A stretch of 64,000 bases of DNA from Trichoplusia ni (taxonomy: Eukaryota; Arthropoda; Insecta; Lepidoptera; Noctuidae): assembly GCF_003590095.1 (NCBI RefSeq), contig NC_039493.1, positions 5,580,001 to 5,644,000 of the forward strand, read 5' to 3'. Below are positions 48,472 through 59,160 of the stretch, one piece after another (position 1 is the stretch's first letter; every line of letters starts with the position of its first letter). Below the pieces are notes generated by a model. That model did no database searches. It had not been told where the DNA came from and saw nothing but the letters and a program-made list of their open reading frames with translations. Both the position numbers and the translations under genes were made by a program.

Positions 48472-48894
48472 CTGAAAGAATCAAAATTCAACTCATTTAC
48501 AAATTTATAAGGCTCTGATTTAAATGATACTCATTTTCTGATTGTAACAGTGACTGCTGGATACAGGTCACCACACAATGGAAGCCGCTGAGTTAACTTA
48601 GGAGATAGTGCACTACAATGCACATAGCGGTGACTCTAGCAAAAATTCGACATTGTCATCTTCTACCCACCCTCGGAGTCCACTACCACCAGTACAACGC
48701 TGCTTTATGCGGTGTAGTTTTCCGTCACTTTTACAAAAATACTACATACTTGTCTTAATTTAAAACGTGAGCTTAAACGGTTAATAATAATACCATGGCC
48801 TCAAACCTAGAAATTATCTAATTTCAAGGAGAACTGAGTGGTCACCACCCTAAACCCACAGTGGGTGACATCACACAGATACAATAAACGCGTG

Positions 48895-48985
48895 GGCTAC
48901 GGATTTTTGTGATCCACGTACTTTGTTCTGAGTCTCGGTATTTTATGCCTGGGCCTTACATATTTGTAAAAAAGTCCCACGTCTC
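48895..48985 (+). mobile_element. SINE tail fragment, family D-like
   Basis: GTGATCCACGTACTTTGTTC then TGAGTCTCGGTATTTTATGC resembles the family D body. It sits in the intron between exons 4 and 3 of the minus-strand gene, in the opposite orientation. No tRNA head visible. Confidence 0.35.
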
Positions 48986-49044
48986 GTCAGGTCAGTCCAA
49001 GGTCGTCGTCTATTAAAAATGATATACGATAGGTATGTAAATAA

Positions 49045-49190
49045 ATAGGTACAACAAGTTATAACGACCCGCGCTGTTACCTGGGCCTCTTCATGGGTCC
49101 GCAACCAATTCCGGAGGACGTTAACGATACTGCCATTATCCTGTCCGGGGCACGACGTTCGCGATACACTAAACTGGAAAAATCAAGAAT
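49045..49190 (+). other. Open, coding-like segment inside an intron, opposite strand
   Basis: The frame from 49045 reads GTTSYNDPRCYLGLF, then MGPQPIPEDVNDTAIILSGA, then RRSRYTKLEKS before becoming AT-rich low complexity. It is GC-richer than its surroundings. TAG precedes 49048, a possible acceptor, but no other exon is linked to it. It may be a transposon fragment. Not recognised. Confidence 0.25.
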
Positions 49191-49544
49191 AATCATAATT
49201 ATTATTAGCATGGTACTTAGCTATGGCCTCCCTTTTCTGCACTTAGGCTTCTACGTAATTGCCTACCGGAAGTATTTCCACTTTAGCTCTATCCTAACTT
49301 CTGGACAAAAAAAAAGAATTTTATGTAGTTTGTCTTGTAATAAAATATACCGAAGTGCGTTGACGAATTTTTATCCTGTAAATATCCGTCACTAAAAACA
49401 TGTTTTTCTAACATAATATCATTATCATTGCATTCTGTAATACTCCTATTAGCCTCTACTTGTTGTTTATAAAACTGCACTCAAAAAGTAATATTGCAGA
49501 GATTTCTTTTAATCTAAACTAATTAATCAAATCGTTTTACATAC

Positions 49545-49666
49545 ACGGTGCCCGAACATGGCTGTCTGCCACTGGCAACGATCAGCATACATGCCGTTGG
49601 CAACGTCGTCAATGACTTCCGTAGCGTTAATCATCAACGCATACAAACTTCTGTTTAGCTGAGCGT
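49545..49666 (-). CDS. Unrecognised five-exon protein, exon 3
   Basis: Exon of 122 nt: acceptor TTTTGTTTGCAG, donor GTATGT. Two bases complete a split codon (Asp-37), then 40 codons encode residues 38-77, with AQLNRSLYALMINATEVIDD and later NGMYADRCQWQTAMFGHR. It contains an N-A-T sequon (possible N-glycosylation if lumenal) and a single Cys. The reading frame is open only in the phase that fits both neighbours, which supports the model. Confidence 0.75.
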
Positions 49667-51143
49667 CTGCAAACAAAATTATTTAAGTCACCGCGTATCA
49701 CCAAATCTTAGAGAACTATTGTGGGTGTGGGAGGGAGATGAGCTCTACGTCTAGCGCGCTGTCCCGCTTCCACAAGTCCAATAGTGTTTTTTCAAGAGAT
49801 GGCAATAGGCTTTCGGTTTGCTGACATTCAAAACGTCACTCTGCAATATCACTTGTTGAGGGCGATTACTAATAAAATTTGATTCACTTGGTCTTTTTAA
49901 CCAATAATTTAGTGAATTCGTTATAGCATAGGGTATAATTAATTTCTAGTTAAGACAGTGGAAAAAATGTGTATCCATAATTGATGTCCGTTTTATTTTG
50001 GATTGAGGAGTTAATTTATGAGTAAAATTTTCTTTTAAAAGGTGTACATCTTTCCCTTCGGGCCTTTTTTTAAAACGAAGCATTTAAAGCTTGTTCTCGA
50101 CGGACGAGCCGCTTTCAAGGCCCGCCGCATTTGGGCCCAAAATTAATTTTAATAATTATTTCGTTTGCTTTTCACATGAACCCAATTCACATACATATTC
50201 ATGAATTGTATGAAACAACATAATTAATTAAGACCTGCTTGTAATTCTTTTGTTTTATTTTATTGTAGTTCTGATAAAGTTAACGATATTTCGTCACGTG
50301 ATCACTAATTATGAATTTATAAAATTAGGTGACAATATTTTTATGTGCTGTGATTACTTGATTCGGGGAATTGATTAAAAACTATTTTATTGTGAAAAAC
50401 TGAATTAAGTTTTGTTAAAACAAGCCAATATGTTCTGCTGTTTTCCTTAGCAGTGTCTTATTTATGTTAGAAAAGTAAAGTCCCACTGCACTTGTGGGGT
50501 ACAATCAAGCTACTTACCAGATATTCAAATTGTTTATAAAGCATACAAGTCGATAATCTTTAGTTATAAAAAAAAATCATGTGGACCTCTTAGAGCAATG
50601 TAGTTGCAGCGGTAGAATACCTACACTGGTAAGTGGCAGTGTCGGTAACAAACTTCCACGAACTCAACTATTTTACTTAAAACGGTAGCTTTTTAAAAAC
50701 AGGTCATGAATGCCTTTACAATAATCCAAAACCAATTTTCTCATCAATCAAAGCTAAGAACTCTCTCGTTTAATAAAAGTCATCAACATCCTAATGCTAT
50801 AAGTGTTTTCATTTAAGTCCAAATTCGAGAATATTTGCTCACATTCTACTATTCTTCCTTACAACTTTTAAACGACTGAACCGTTTTATACAACATATCA
50901 TTCAACCTTACTACAAAATAATTAAAAAACTAAATTTAAAACGCTCAATTGGCTCGGCAGCTTGGAACTTATAACATCTCTCTTCTTGCACAGAGGTGTT
51001 AAAAAGGAAACACAACACACTTCGAAGATAACAATAAGTACATTTCCTTACACCACTTCGTCTTGTCACCAAAGCAATTAACAGATTAAATCTAACAAAC
51101 CGTTCTCGCAATGCGGTGTGAATATCACAATGAGACAACCTAC

Positions 51144-51204
51144 CTCCGTGGTCCCGAGGGAAAAATACTTCGTTAGCAAACCCTTCTAATTTCCTCACAC
51201 AGAT
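51144..51204 (-). CDS. Unrecognised five-exon protein, exon 2
   Basis: Exon of 61 nt encoding ICVRKLEGFANEVFFPRDHG plus one base of the next codon; donor GTAGGT at 51143-51138. The acceptor used (GCAAAG before 51204) is weak; a better-looking AG five bases upstream would break the frame with exon 1. Its frame lies inside a longer open frame (50911-51270) that just reads through the introns. Confidence 0.6.
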
Positions 51205-51476
51205 CTTTGCTAACAACACATTGAATGAGCAATAAGAACTTGAAACACAGAAAACCAACTTATAAGGCAACGAGAATATTTTGAAAAAGTACTAAAGACT
51301 TATTTGACATTTAGTATAATGCTTGCAAATTAAGAATTCAACTTCTGAATTTATTATATCGAGTACGTAAATAAATATTTGATTTACATCCTCATCACTC
51401 GAAATATTTTGTACGAATAACGTCTAACAAAAAACAAGTAGGCAATGACATAAGGAAAAAAGTAAAAAAATCTCAC

Positions 51477-51524
51477 CAGTCCTTGGAAAATTGGGTTCCA
51501 TTTTTGATAATGCACATCACCCAT
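51477..51524 (-). CDS. Unrecognised five-exon protein, exon 1 with start codon
   Basis: ATG at 51524-51522 in the context TAAAAATGG, 16 codons reading MGDVHYQKWNPIFQGL, donor GTGAGA at 51476-51471. This start is chosen because it leaves phase 0, which alone fits exon 2. No signal peptide is apparent, so the exon 4 hydrophobic block would act as the membrane anchor. The 5' untranslated region and promoter are not resolved. Confidence 0.6.
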
Positions 51525-52465
51525 TTTTATTAAATGAACTGTTTAAATAATGACGAAAATCTCGTGAAGAATAGTTCTAAAACATGGTTGTATAAAATGT
51601 TATATTTTTGTGCGAGTTTTCTGTTTTACGATTGCATACAACATGACTTTTAAATGACAATGAGGACTGCTGTTGATTTTTCTATTTTTAAAAGTTTAGG
51701 AAAATAATGTTTTGGGTAAAGAGGTTTTAATGTAATAAATTTCAAGGTATGTTTGTATTTTGCGATTTTGCGTTTGCGAGTTTAATTTTTATCAACGGTT
51801 TTCACTAATTTATTGTAAGAAAAATATTTCGGTAATTAGCTATCCATAATACTGTACTATACCTCAGATTTATTACCTATTGGACGATAAGAACTTAAAA
51901 ATAAAAATTCAAACATGAAGTTCAGAAAATATGGACCTTTGGCCCACTATTTCTTTTTTTGTAGGTACTTGAAATAGATGCGACATTGTGACTGATACGA
52001 TAGGTATACCTAAGGGCACAGACTGTCATCAGCTGCAAAATAATTTACCACTAGCTGAGTCTCGCGGAATTTTCCGTGTTGTTTCAACAACTCTTGATCG
52101 TAGCATAACGTTTATTAACCTTTTTTAATATAATACGAAAAATAATTCTGTTTATTATTATTCGTATTAAATCGTATCAAAAAATTGAAAGTCATACATG
52201 GCTCATTTCATCAAATCAATTATCCATTATTAGGACCGTGTATCAATATTAATATGAAACATATTGAGAGGACAAACAATTTAGGTAAATCACGAAAATA
52301 CATTTATTAGCCTATTTTGTAGTTAAATTTGTTCCAGATTAATGTAATAGTGGATATTTATGAATAACTGGATCGTCTAAATTGGGGTTTCACAGCAATT
52401 CGGACAATGATTTTACAGAGGACTTGATGAATTATTTGATGGAATTAAAAAAATGTATATTAAAT

Positions 52466-52560
52466 TATGTAACGGTTTACTCATATGTATTTATCAAGAT
52501 TTTCCCGACTAGTTTCGGATTCAACCTGAGTTCTTAATGATGAGCTGTCGCGACGGCTAA
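52466..52560 (+). repeat. MITE-like foldback repeat, copy 3 (partial)
   Basis: TATGTAACGGTTTACTCATA, then TCCCGACTAGTTTCGGATTC, then GAGTTCTTAATGATGAGCTG match copies 1 and 2 in the same order. The far arm is missing. Confidence 0.55.
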
Positions 52561-53741
52561 GTGTGCTTGTACTTTTGGAACGGCACATTTATCAATAGGA
52601 CGGCACTTTAACTCCACTCCACCAATTCTACTCCTTATTCCTATACTTAGAATAATTTTGTTTCAGTTGTCAATGATGGGAAAATATTGCGGGGACGTCC
52701 TTTGGTAAAGAAATGAGAACAGTGTCGAAATGTTTTTTGCGACGCCTTTACTTCTTTACAGACTAAATGTTCAAAAATAGTTTTTTTTTTAAATTACCTA
52801 CTGTTCATGTGTTTCAAAGATGGACAATGTTTAAAAGTGGAAGATTTTAAATATACCAATTAATTTAGCTGTAAATAGTACACAATTGCACCCATATTTC
52901 ACGAATAAAATAAGCGAAGATAAAATAGTCCTTTTCACAAAAATTATATTAAATTCCTAATCAACACTGTAACAAACATTAAAATAAATACTCCCTCATT
53001 CTCTTCATCAAAAACTTTGAGAACTACAGTCATAAACAAAAATATTGCAAAAAGATAATCATTTCACAGTTCTATTCAGAAAGATGTAAAATATTATCAC
53101 TTTTGAATACTAAACATAAAAAGATATCTCTAACTTTTCATGTCAGTTTTTGTAAGCATTTAGCTCGTGGCAGTACTGTGACAGACCTTTATAATTTTAT
53201 TTGTACTCAGTTGAGTGTGGAGAATATATTTTTTGTAGATTAAATCAACGGGCCGCTGGCTGCACTAAATTTTGTCATGATATTATGTTCTGACACACAA
53301 TGTAGTGCAGTATAGGGGGACAATGGGTTTTGAAAATTATTGAAATTTAAAATTTCCTTTTTTTATTTTGCGATGCGCAATCTAAGCTTTAAATAATATT
53401 TAAATTATTAAGGATTTTTTTTCTAAAAATAATTTTGAATTTGTATTTTTTTCAGGTGATGGAACTAGAACATGGAAAGAGTACTTACTAATGAATAATA
53501 ATTAAATCCCAAACAAATGATAGAAAATCATTGAACTACAAAAAAGTGTCTTTTATTATTTGATTAATTTGAGCAGTTTCCGTTAATATCAACATAATCA
53601 CAAACAACAATTTACAAAAAAAAAAAAACAAAACAACTGTCTTCAAAATTGTAACCACGTAGTCACCCTACACTAAGCGAAGTGATAAATTAAAGCTTAG
53701 CATGGTCATGACATCTTTCGCGGCCGCCATATTTTTATTTA

Positions 53742-53775
53742 GACTAGCTCGGTCTTGCGGCGTCGCCCGACATTA
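53742..53775 (-). repeat. Possible Helitron-like 3' end fragment
   Basis: Plus strand ACTAGCTCGGTCTTGCGGCG then TCGCCCGAC; on the minus strand this ends GGCGACGCCGCAAGACCGAGCTAGT, close in style to the CTAGT ends of the two Helitron-like copies. Extent unknown. Confidence 0.28.
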
Positions 53776-54111
53776 AGACTTGGATTATGTTCGAGTTCAC
53801 TGAAGTCAGTATTTCATTAAGATTGAAACTTATATTGTTGTCTTTCTCATTGTATCTCTAAGGATGTTGCTTTAACATTTATAAGATTCTTGCTTGTGAT
53901 GTTAATACTGAGTTTTGATATGTAAATATTGTTAAACAAGTATATTTTGTGTTTTTAATTAAAACTGTTTTTTTTTGGAGCATATTTATACAAATGATTA
54001 CCTACTTTTCCAGTTTCTTCGAGCTCACATACAAGTACCTATCTGTTGATATATCCTCTTTTATATTTCTCAATTTTCATTATGGATTATATTATATTAT
54101 TATATTATGCT

Positions 54112-54330
54112 ATACCGGAGGTCGTGGGTTCGATTCCCGCCCAGGACAAATGTTGTGTGATGAGCATGATCATTTGTTCTGGTGTCTGGGTGTAATTTAT
54201 CTATAATACGTATGTATTTAGAAATATATAAGTAAGTTTATCAGTTGTCTGGTTACCATAACACAAGCTCTGCTTAGCTTGGGATCAAATAACCGTGTGT
54301 GTCCCAGGATATATTATACATTATATTATC
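54112..54330 (+). mobile_element. tRNA-derived SINE, family A, 5'-truncated
   Basis: Begins inside the tRNA head at ACCGGAGGTCGTGGGTTCGA with the B box GGTTCGATTCCC at 54128-54139, then the same body as 1735-1982 (GTTGTGTGATGAGCATGATC, TCAGTTGTCTGGTTACCATA, GTCCCAGGATAT). The A box is lost. It lacks the short GAGTT before GTCCCAGG seen in copy 1. Confidence 0.85.
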
Positions 54331-56760
54331 ACTTGTTGAAAATTCTAAGGTATAAAACTTTCATTACCTTTTCTTACATTGTAAATCAATGTTTACATAC
54401 TCTTTATTTTTGTCCTAGTCTCAAACAAAAAATATCGTTTTGGAAATAGCCAAATTCTATCAAACAACATTCTTCTTGAACGTAATTAGTTGAACCAACA
54501 TTAGACGACGCGTCGAAGTACTCACAGTACGTCACGAGACAAGACAGACTTGTTAAACAATGCTACGCTCACAACTTTCTCAAAATGAACACTCGTTTCA
54601 GCACTTCTTACACTTAAGTTTTGGATGTTGTGTCGCACAACAGCCATAATAAAGAAGGTTTAAAAAATGAATAATAATGAAAAAAATATAAAAATGAAAG
54701 CGTCACGCCGATGACTGGTGAGAAGTGGCCAACGATCGGGTGTAGTGGTGGTTCCTTGTATCAGAGGCTAAGACACAATTTGGGTCGCCGAGCCAACGGA
54801 GTAAGTAAGTAACAAAAGTGAAAAGAGAAATTACGAGTCGAACTCGCGGTACTGGTATATCACTTGCTGAAAAGAATTGCTCATCCAAATTTTTTTTTAT
54901 TGAATATGGCTGTTTACCCTTATTTGTGGATTTTATGTAAGCGGTAACAAAAATACATCTGTGTGAATTTCAACTTTCTTGGTAGCACGGTTCATGACAT
55001 CCAGTATGGTTACATAGTTACAGACGGGAGACATAATATTATAATATGTATCCGTTATTTTTTCCTTTGGGGACGGAACCCAACAAAATTAATTAACAAG
55101 ACAAGCGAGAGGGTCAAGTAGTCATATCTATATGTGTACTTTTTGTATTGATTATTCACAAAGCTGATAGATGTTTTTGTTTTTAATAACCCAACCCCTT
55201 ATACTGAAGACTATCCTTCATTTAAAGAGAACAGTTATTTTTCAATTTTCAAAGAACGTTTAATCTACCCCGTCTATCCTGCAATCAAGATACATACATA
55301 GACCTAGTGGTTCATTAGCTGCCACGTCGTGTTGCGGTGCACGACGGGTTGATATCGGTGTCCATGATTAAGGCAAATAAGTTTCATCTTTCTTTTTTAA
55401 TACCAGATTGATCAAAATCATAAATGAGAGTATCATAATGAGTGAGTATGTGACATACTTATAGTGAGGTTTATGTTTGGAGAATAAAGCGCCGAAGTTC
55501 ATAACCACGAGGTGATTTTGAGCATTTAAAAATTTGTGAGATTTTTCAAGCAGTTTTAACATTTTTTCTCATATTTAATTAAATTGCCTTAAACATAATA
55601 GTGTAACGAGTAGACATATTATTTTATTAGGTTGTTATTTTTAATTACATTTTCAAGGTCAGAATTGTGTTGACCTTTTGTCTAAATTTTCTACTTTTAA
55701 ATAGAGTTACAGAATATTTAAACTCTATTCCAGACGCCAGCGTTGGATATATTTTCTTTTTAAATGTATGGAAGGATTTTTATGCTTCGCTCTGCAAAAG
55801 TATTTACGTACGTTGCTAAATAAGAAAAAGCTTTGAATAAATAAAACTGTTTATAATATATCGCTGTTTTGGTTTGACTGATATGGTTTTATGATGTTAG
55901 ATAGTTGTAGTATGTTCAATTTTGTTTTTTTTTTGTTTTAGTCAAATTATTTAAATGTAAAGTACTCGTCAAGATAAACTATTCCTAAACAAAGAAATCG
56001 TGATTATTTAAATGGATTTGAAATAAATTATTAAATTACTGTCACTCTACAACGATGTGGTAATTATATAAAAAACTATAATGTTTTTTTATATAATACC
56101 ACATTTTTGTTTACATCAATTAATATGATTACTCAGAAAAAGACCGTTATCCATCCAATCCAGTCTATCTTTAGAACTAGTCTACACTACTAGCTAAACA
56201 AAAAAAAACAGAGTCTCAATGGTTTAGAGAAACATGACCACATTCACAGTTCTCGATTCTGCCAACTGCACACAACACTTTTATAAATAAAATCTTTCAA
56301 AAACCACGACATTTTAAATCCTGGTAACAAATGTAAACATTCACTAACCGCAGTTTTTCAAAGTCAAAACAGCTTTGTAAACTGACGTATAAAGTAGAAG
56401 AAAAATATTACAAACAGACTCGGTTATCTCGTAAATATGACGAAGAAAAAACATTTAACGCTGTGTCAACCGCTATCTGTTAGGGACGGCTGACTTTTAC
56501 AGGATTAATATACTTTTTTTTAAGAGAGTGCAGACAGCTTTGGTTTGTAAAGGGCGGAGTTAATTGTGGCCATCTTGAATGTTACTTGGACTTAATGTAG
56601 GGAGTGCTTAATAATTTATGAATAATTGTTTTTTTCTGTAGCTGTCACTTTCTATAGTTTTTGAAATATATTAGCTAAAAATATTTTCTAAAATAATTTC
56701 ATGGCCCCTAAAAAACGGAAACAAATGCCAGAATTTATATAATCAAAAATGCGATACAAG
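54331..56760. other. Intergenic stretch, little recognised
   Basis: AT-rich. A tRNA-like B-box word on the minus strand near 54830-54850 and a weak tRNA-like word near 55300-55360 (TAGTGGTTCATTAGCTGCC) hint at decayed SINEs. No gene supported. Confidence 0.4.
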
Positions 56761-57045
56761 CTACAGAAATCTAGAAGTGTATGAACACTCTTTCTCAAGT
56801 TTCCAGATAAAATTCTGTTGCTGGACATTGATCTCTTGGATTGGATCTCTACTGAATTGCGCCATGACATTCGGTCCTATGCCTTCCATGGCCAACTTTA
56901 AGCTGAATGTTATTAAGATACCTACGCAAACTATCTTATTATCGCTTGTTTCTGAGTTTCAATTAGTGGTACGACTAAACCGTTCCAAAAAAACATTCTT
57001 AATTTCGACGGCTAAGTCCGTAGGCGCAATTCTTTCGACAACAAT
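56761..57045 (-). pseudogene. Decayed coding segment of unknown identity
   Basis: One minus-strand frame stays protein-like for 94 codons with a single in-frame TGA (56959-56961). In order it reads IVVERIAPTDLAVEIKNVFL, ERFSRTTN, stop, NSETSDNKIVCVGILITFSL, KLAMEGIGPNVMAQFSRDPI, QEINVQQQNFIWKLEKECSY and ends at TAG. Codon use and residue mix look like real protein rather than chance AT-rich sequence. A plus-strand frame of 104 codons over the same DNA is probably its shadow. It could be a transposon protein remnant or a dead retrocopy. I do not recognise it. Confidence 0.4.
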
Positions 57046-57494
57046 TTATTATAGGCTTACCTTTATAAAACAACTCCACCTAACTCTCTAGGGTTAGCCA
57101 AAGAAATACAGACACTTGCCTACTTAATACATTTTTAACTTGTCACGACTTTAAGAATTGTTGCGATTACGAAAGTTTTTTTTTAATGTCTTGACTTTTG
57201 GGGGCAAATGAGAATAAAATTAACTTCGTTGAGTTTTGTCTGAGTGATTTATGGGTGGAGAGCTGGGGAATGAAGAGCACTGTGCGGTGCCATCATGCTA
57301 TCATTAAATCAAAGCTTTTTTTAACTGGCTGCGGATTTAAATGAGAGTTTTTGTTGTACTATGGCATTACTGTTTGAGATTTTGTTTTTGCTTAAAAATT
57401 ATGCAAATGATTTGAAACTAGATAACGGGATGAATTATTTCTTTTTTATGTTGGAAGAGTAAATTGCTTAGCTTTAAGCTAATTTCCTAATCTG

Positions 57495-57575
57495 GCGGAA
57501 TGCTCTTCGTCAGCATCCACTTCCTCGGGGGAGGAAGCGGGTTGTGTCAGACTCTTACTGATCGTCCCTTCTCCC
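57495..57575 (+). repeat. Dispersed lepidopteran repeat fragment
   Basis: CTCGGGGGAGGAAGCGGGTT then GTGTCAGACTCTTACTGA is a motif I recognise from many moth genomes. Only part of the unit is here. Confidence 0.5.
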
Positions 57576-58634
57576 GCATTTGATGGTTGTGTGGTCATTT
57601 AGAGCAAATTATCACGTGATTTTATTTACCCACTGAAAATTAGAGGCAAAAATTGAAGAATTAAAAAAAACACACATAATGCTCTTATTTTAAAAGTGAC
57701 TTTCAATTGCGCTTTCCACTTATTGAGACATATTTAAGTACTTAATGTATTTCTTAAAAGTCGAAAGATACTTTCAATTCTCTAAGCACATAAGTAGCAA
57801 ATGTTTTATAAGTTCTGAAACCGTAGAGACATCCGAGACTTTTGGTTTCGAACTCCATTAATGTGTCTTGTCTCTATGTTCTCATTTCATGTTAAATATA
57901 AAGTTTAAATGTTTAAAAGTCTTCTAGTATACTTACAAACTTTTAACAATATGACGCATGTTATTGTATGCTTGTACTTACGATAGTTCGACTGGGAGAG
58001 TGAATTTTTCATATATTTGAATATAAGATATATGTAAATTGAAACTATTTTTTTTTAAATGAAACTAATTAACCACTGATATCACAAGACTATTTCCTTG
58101 TTCTATTATTATTAAATTATCTCCTTATTCTAGGTTTTACATGTCTTGAATATTTGAGAAACTCCATGCAAGGTAAATTCTATAGTGCAACACTCGTTTT
58201 TTAAAACATAAATAAAAAACAGAAACCCACTCAACTTAATACACAACAAAACCCATGTAACCTTATACTTACCATTCACCAATCGCCATTAAACCCAAAA
58301 ACTTCCATACGATAACCAATACGTACTTAAAAACAAAACAAGACCAGTTAAGCGTAATAAGTGTAACATAACAACAAATACAGACATTATCCTAAAAGCC
58401 TCGGACATGACTGGGCCGCGTTTGGAGCCAATGATCTTATATTAGAAGAGAGATGGGAGCTAAATACGCATTACAGTAATAACGGGATCGCCTCTAACTT
58501 TGGTTAGACATACTGTTTGGGAGGATGGTGAACAGTAGGGCAAGCAAAAGCTTGAAAGCAACGGTCTACCACTAACTCTAGTTCGACTTATTCAGTTGTA
58601 ACTATGAGACTCGCTTTTTTATTATTATTATTTA

Positions 58635-58867
58635 CTAGCTGTTGCCCGCGACTTCGTCCCCGTGGGTAGAAGATATAAGTTATGACTTAGGTATACCTGC
58701 CCGGTTTTTTTCACACTTTCCATTATATCTTAGCGTGATGGTTTATAGCCTAAAGCCTTCCTCGATGAATGGTCTATTCAAAACAAAAATATTTTTTCAA
58801 TTTGGACCAGTAGTTCCTGAGATTAGCGCGTTCAAACAAACTCTTCAGCTTTATATATTAGTATAGA
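58635..58867 (-). mobile_element. Short non-autonomous Helitron-like element, copy 2
   Basis: Minus strand starts TCTATACTAATATATAAAGC after an A and ends GCGGGCAACAGCTAG before a T. It shares the whole internal order with 39434-39691 but is about 25 bp shorter and has CATCGAGGAAGGCTTTAGGC where copy 1 has diverged. The 74-codon plus-strand frame here is a shadow of the repeat. Confidence 0.78.
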
Positions 58868-59040
58868 TTTAATAAGGCACAAGGTGCAGCTATAAAATAT
58901 AAAAATTCCAATAAAACAATATTTACATAGTTTGTCTCGTACTTGCTTGCACAAATTGAATAATCTTATTTTAAACGGTGGTTATAGTAGTCCTCCAGAA
59001 TAGTCTCAATATAAAAGTATAATTGCATTAATCGACTATC

Positions 59041-59160
59041 CTGATAGCCGAGTGGTTGAGGTCACGACGTAAAACCCACTGTGCGCAACGTGTCTTGGGT
59101 TCTATACCCGCGTAGGAAAGGTGTTGATTCACGAATGCGAGTCCTAAGGTTATTTATGCA
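59041..59160 (+). mobile_element. tRNA-derived SINE head
   Basis: CTGATAGCCGAGTGGTTGAG is a good A box, and TTGGGTTCTATACCCGCGTA a B box about 50 nt later, as in Leu/Ser-type tRNA-derived SINEs. The following GTGTTGATTCACGAATGCGA and TAAATGCCCC are body sequence. The arms do not close into a functional tRNA. Confidence 0.65.

Larger units (their letters stand above)
51525..54111. other. Upstream flank of the minus-strand gene
   Basis: AT-rich; presumably holds the promoter and any 5' untranslated exon of the gene starting at 51524, but nothing specific is visible. Includes a foldback repeat copy (52466-52560) and a CTAG-type repeat end near 53740. Confidence 0.4.

Noticed and set aside
50911..51270. 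119-codon minus-strand single-exon gene
   Set aside because: Only its middle (51144-51204) fits the spliced model; the rest reads through both introns.
56777..57091. 104-codon plus-strand frame
   Set aside because: Shadow of the better minus-strand coding segment on the same DNA.
58642..58866. 74-codon plus-strand frame
   Set aside because: Entirely inside a Helitron-like repeat copy; the related copy at 39434 shows the same kind of shadow frame.
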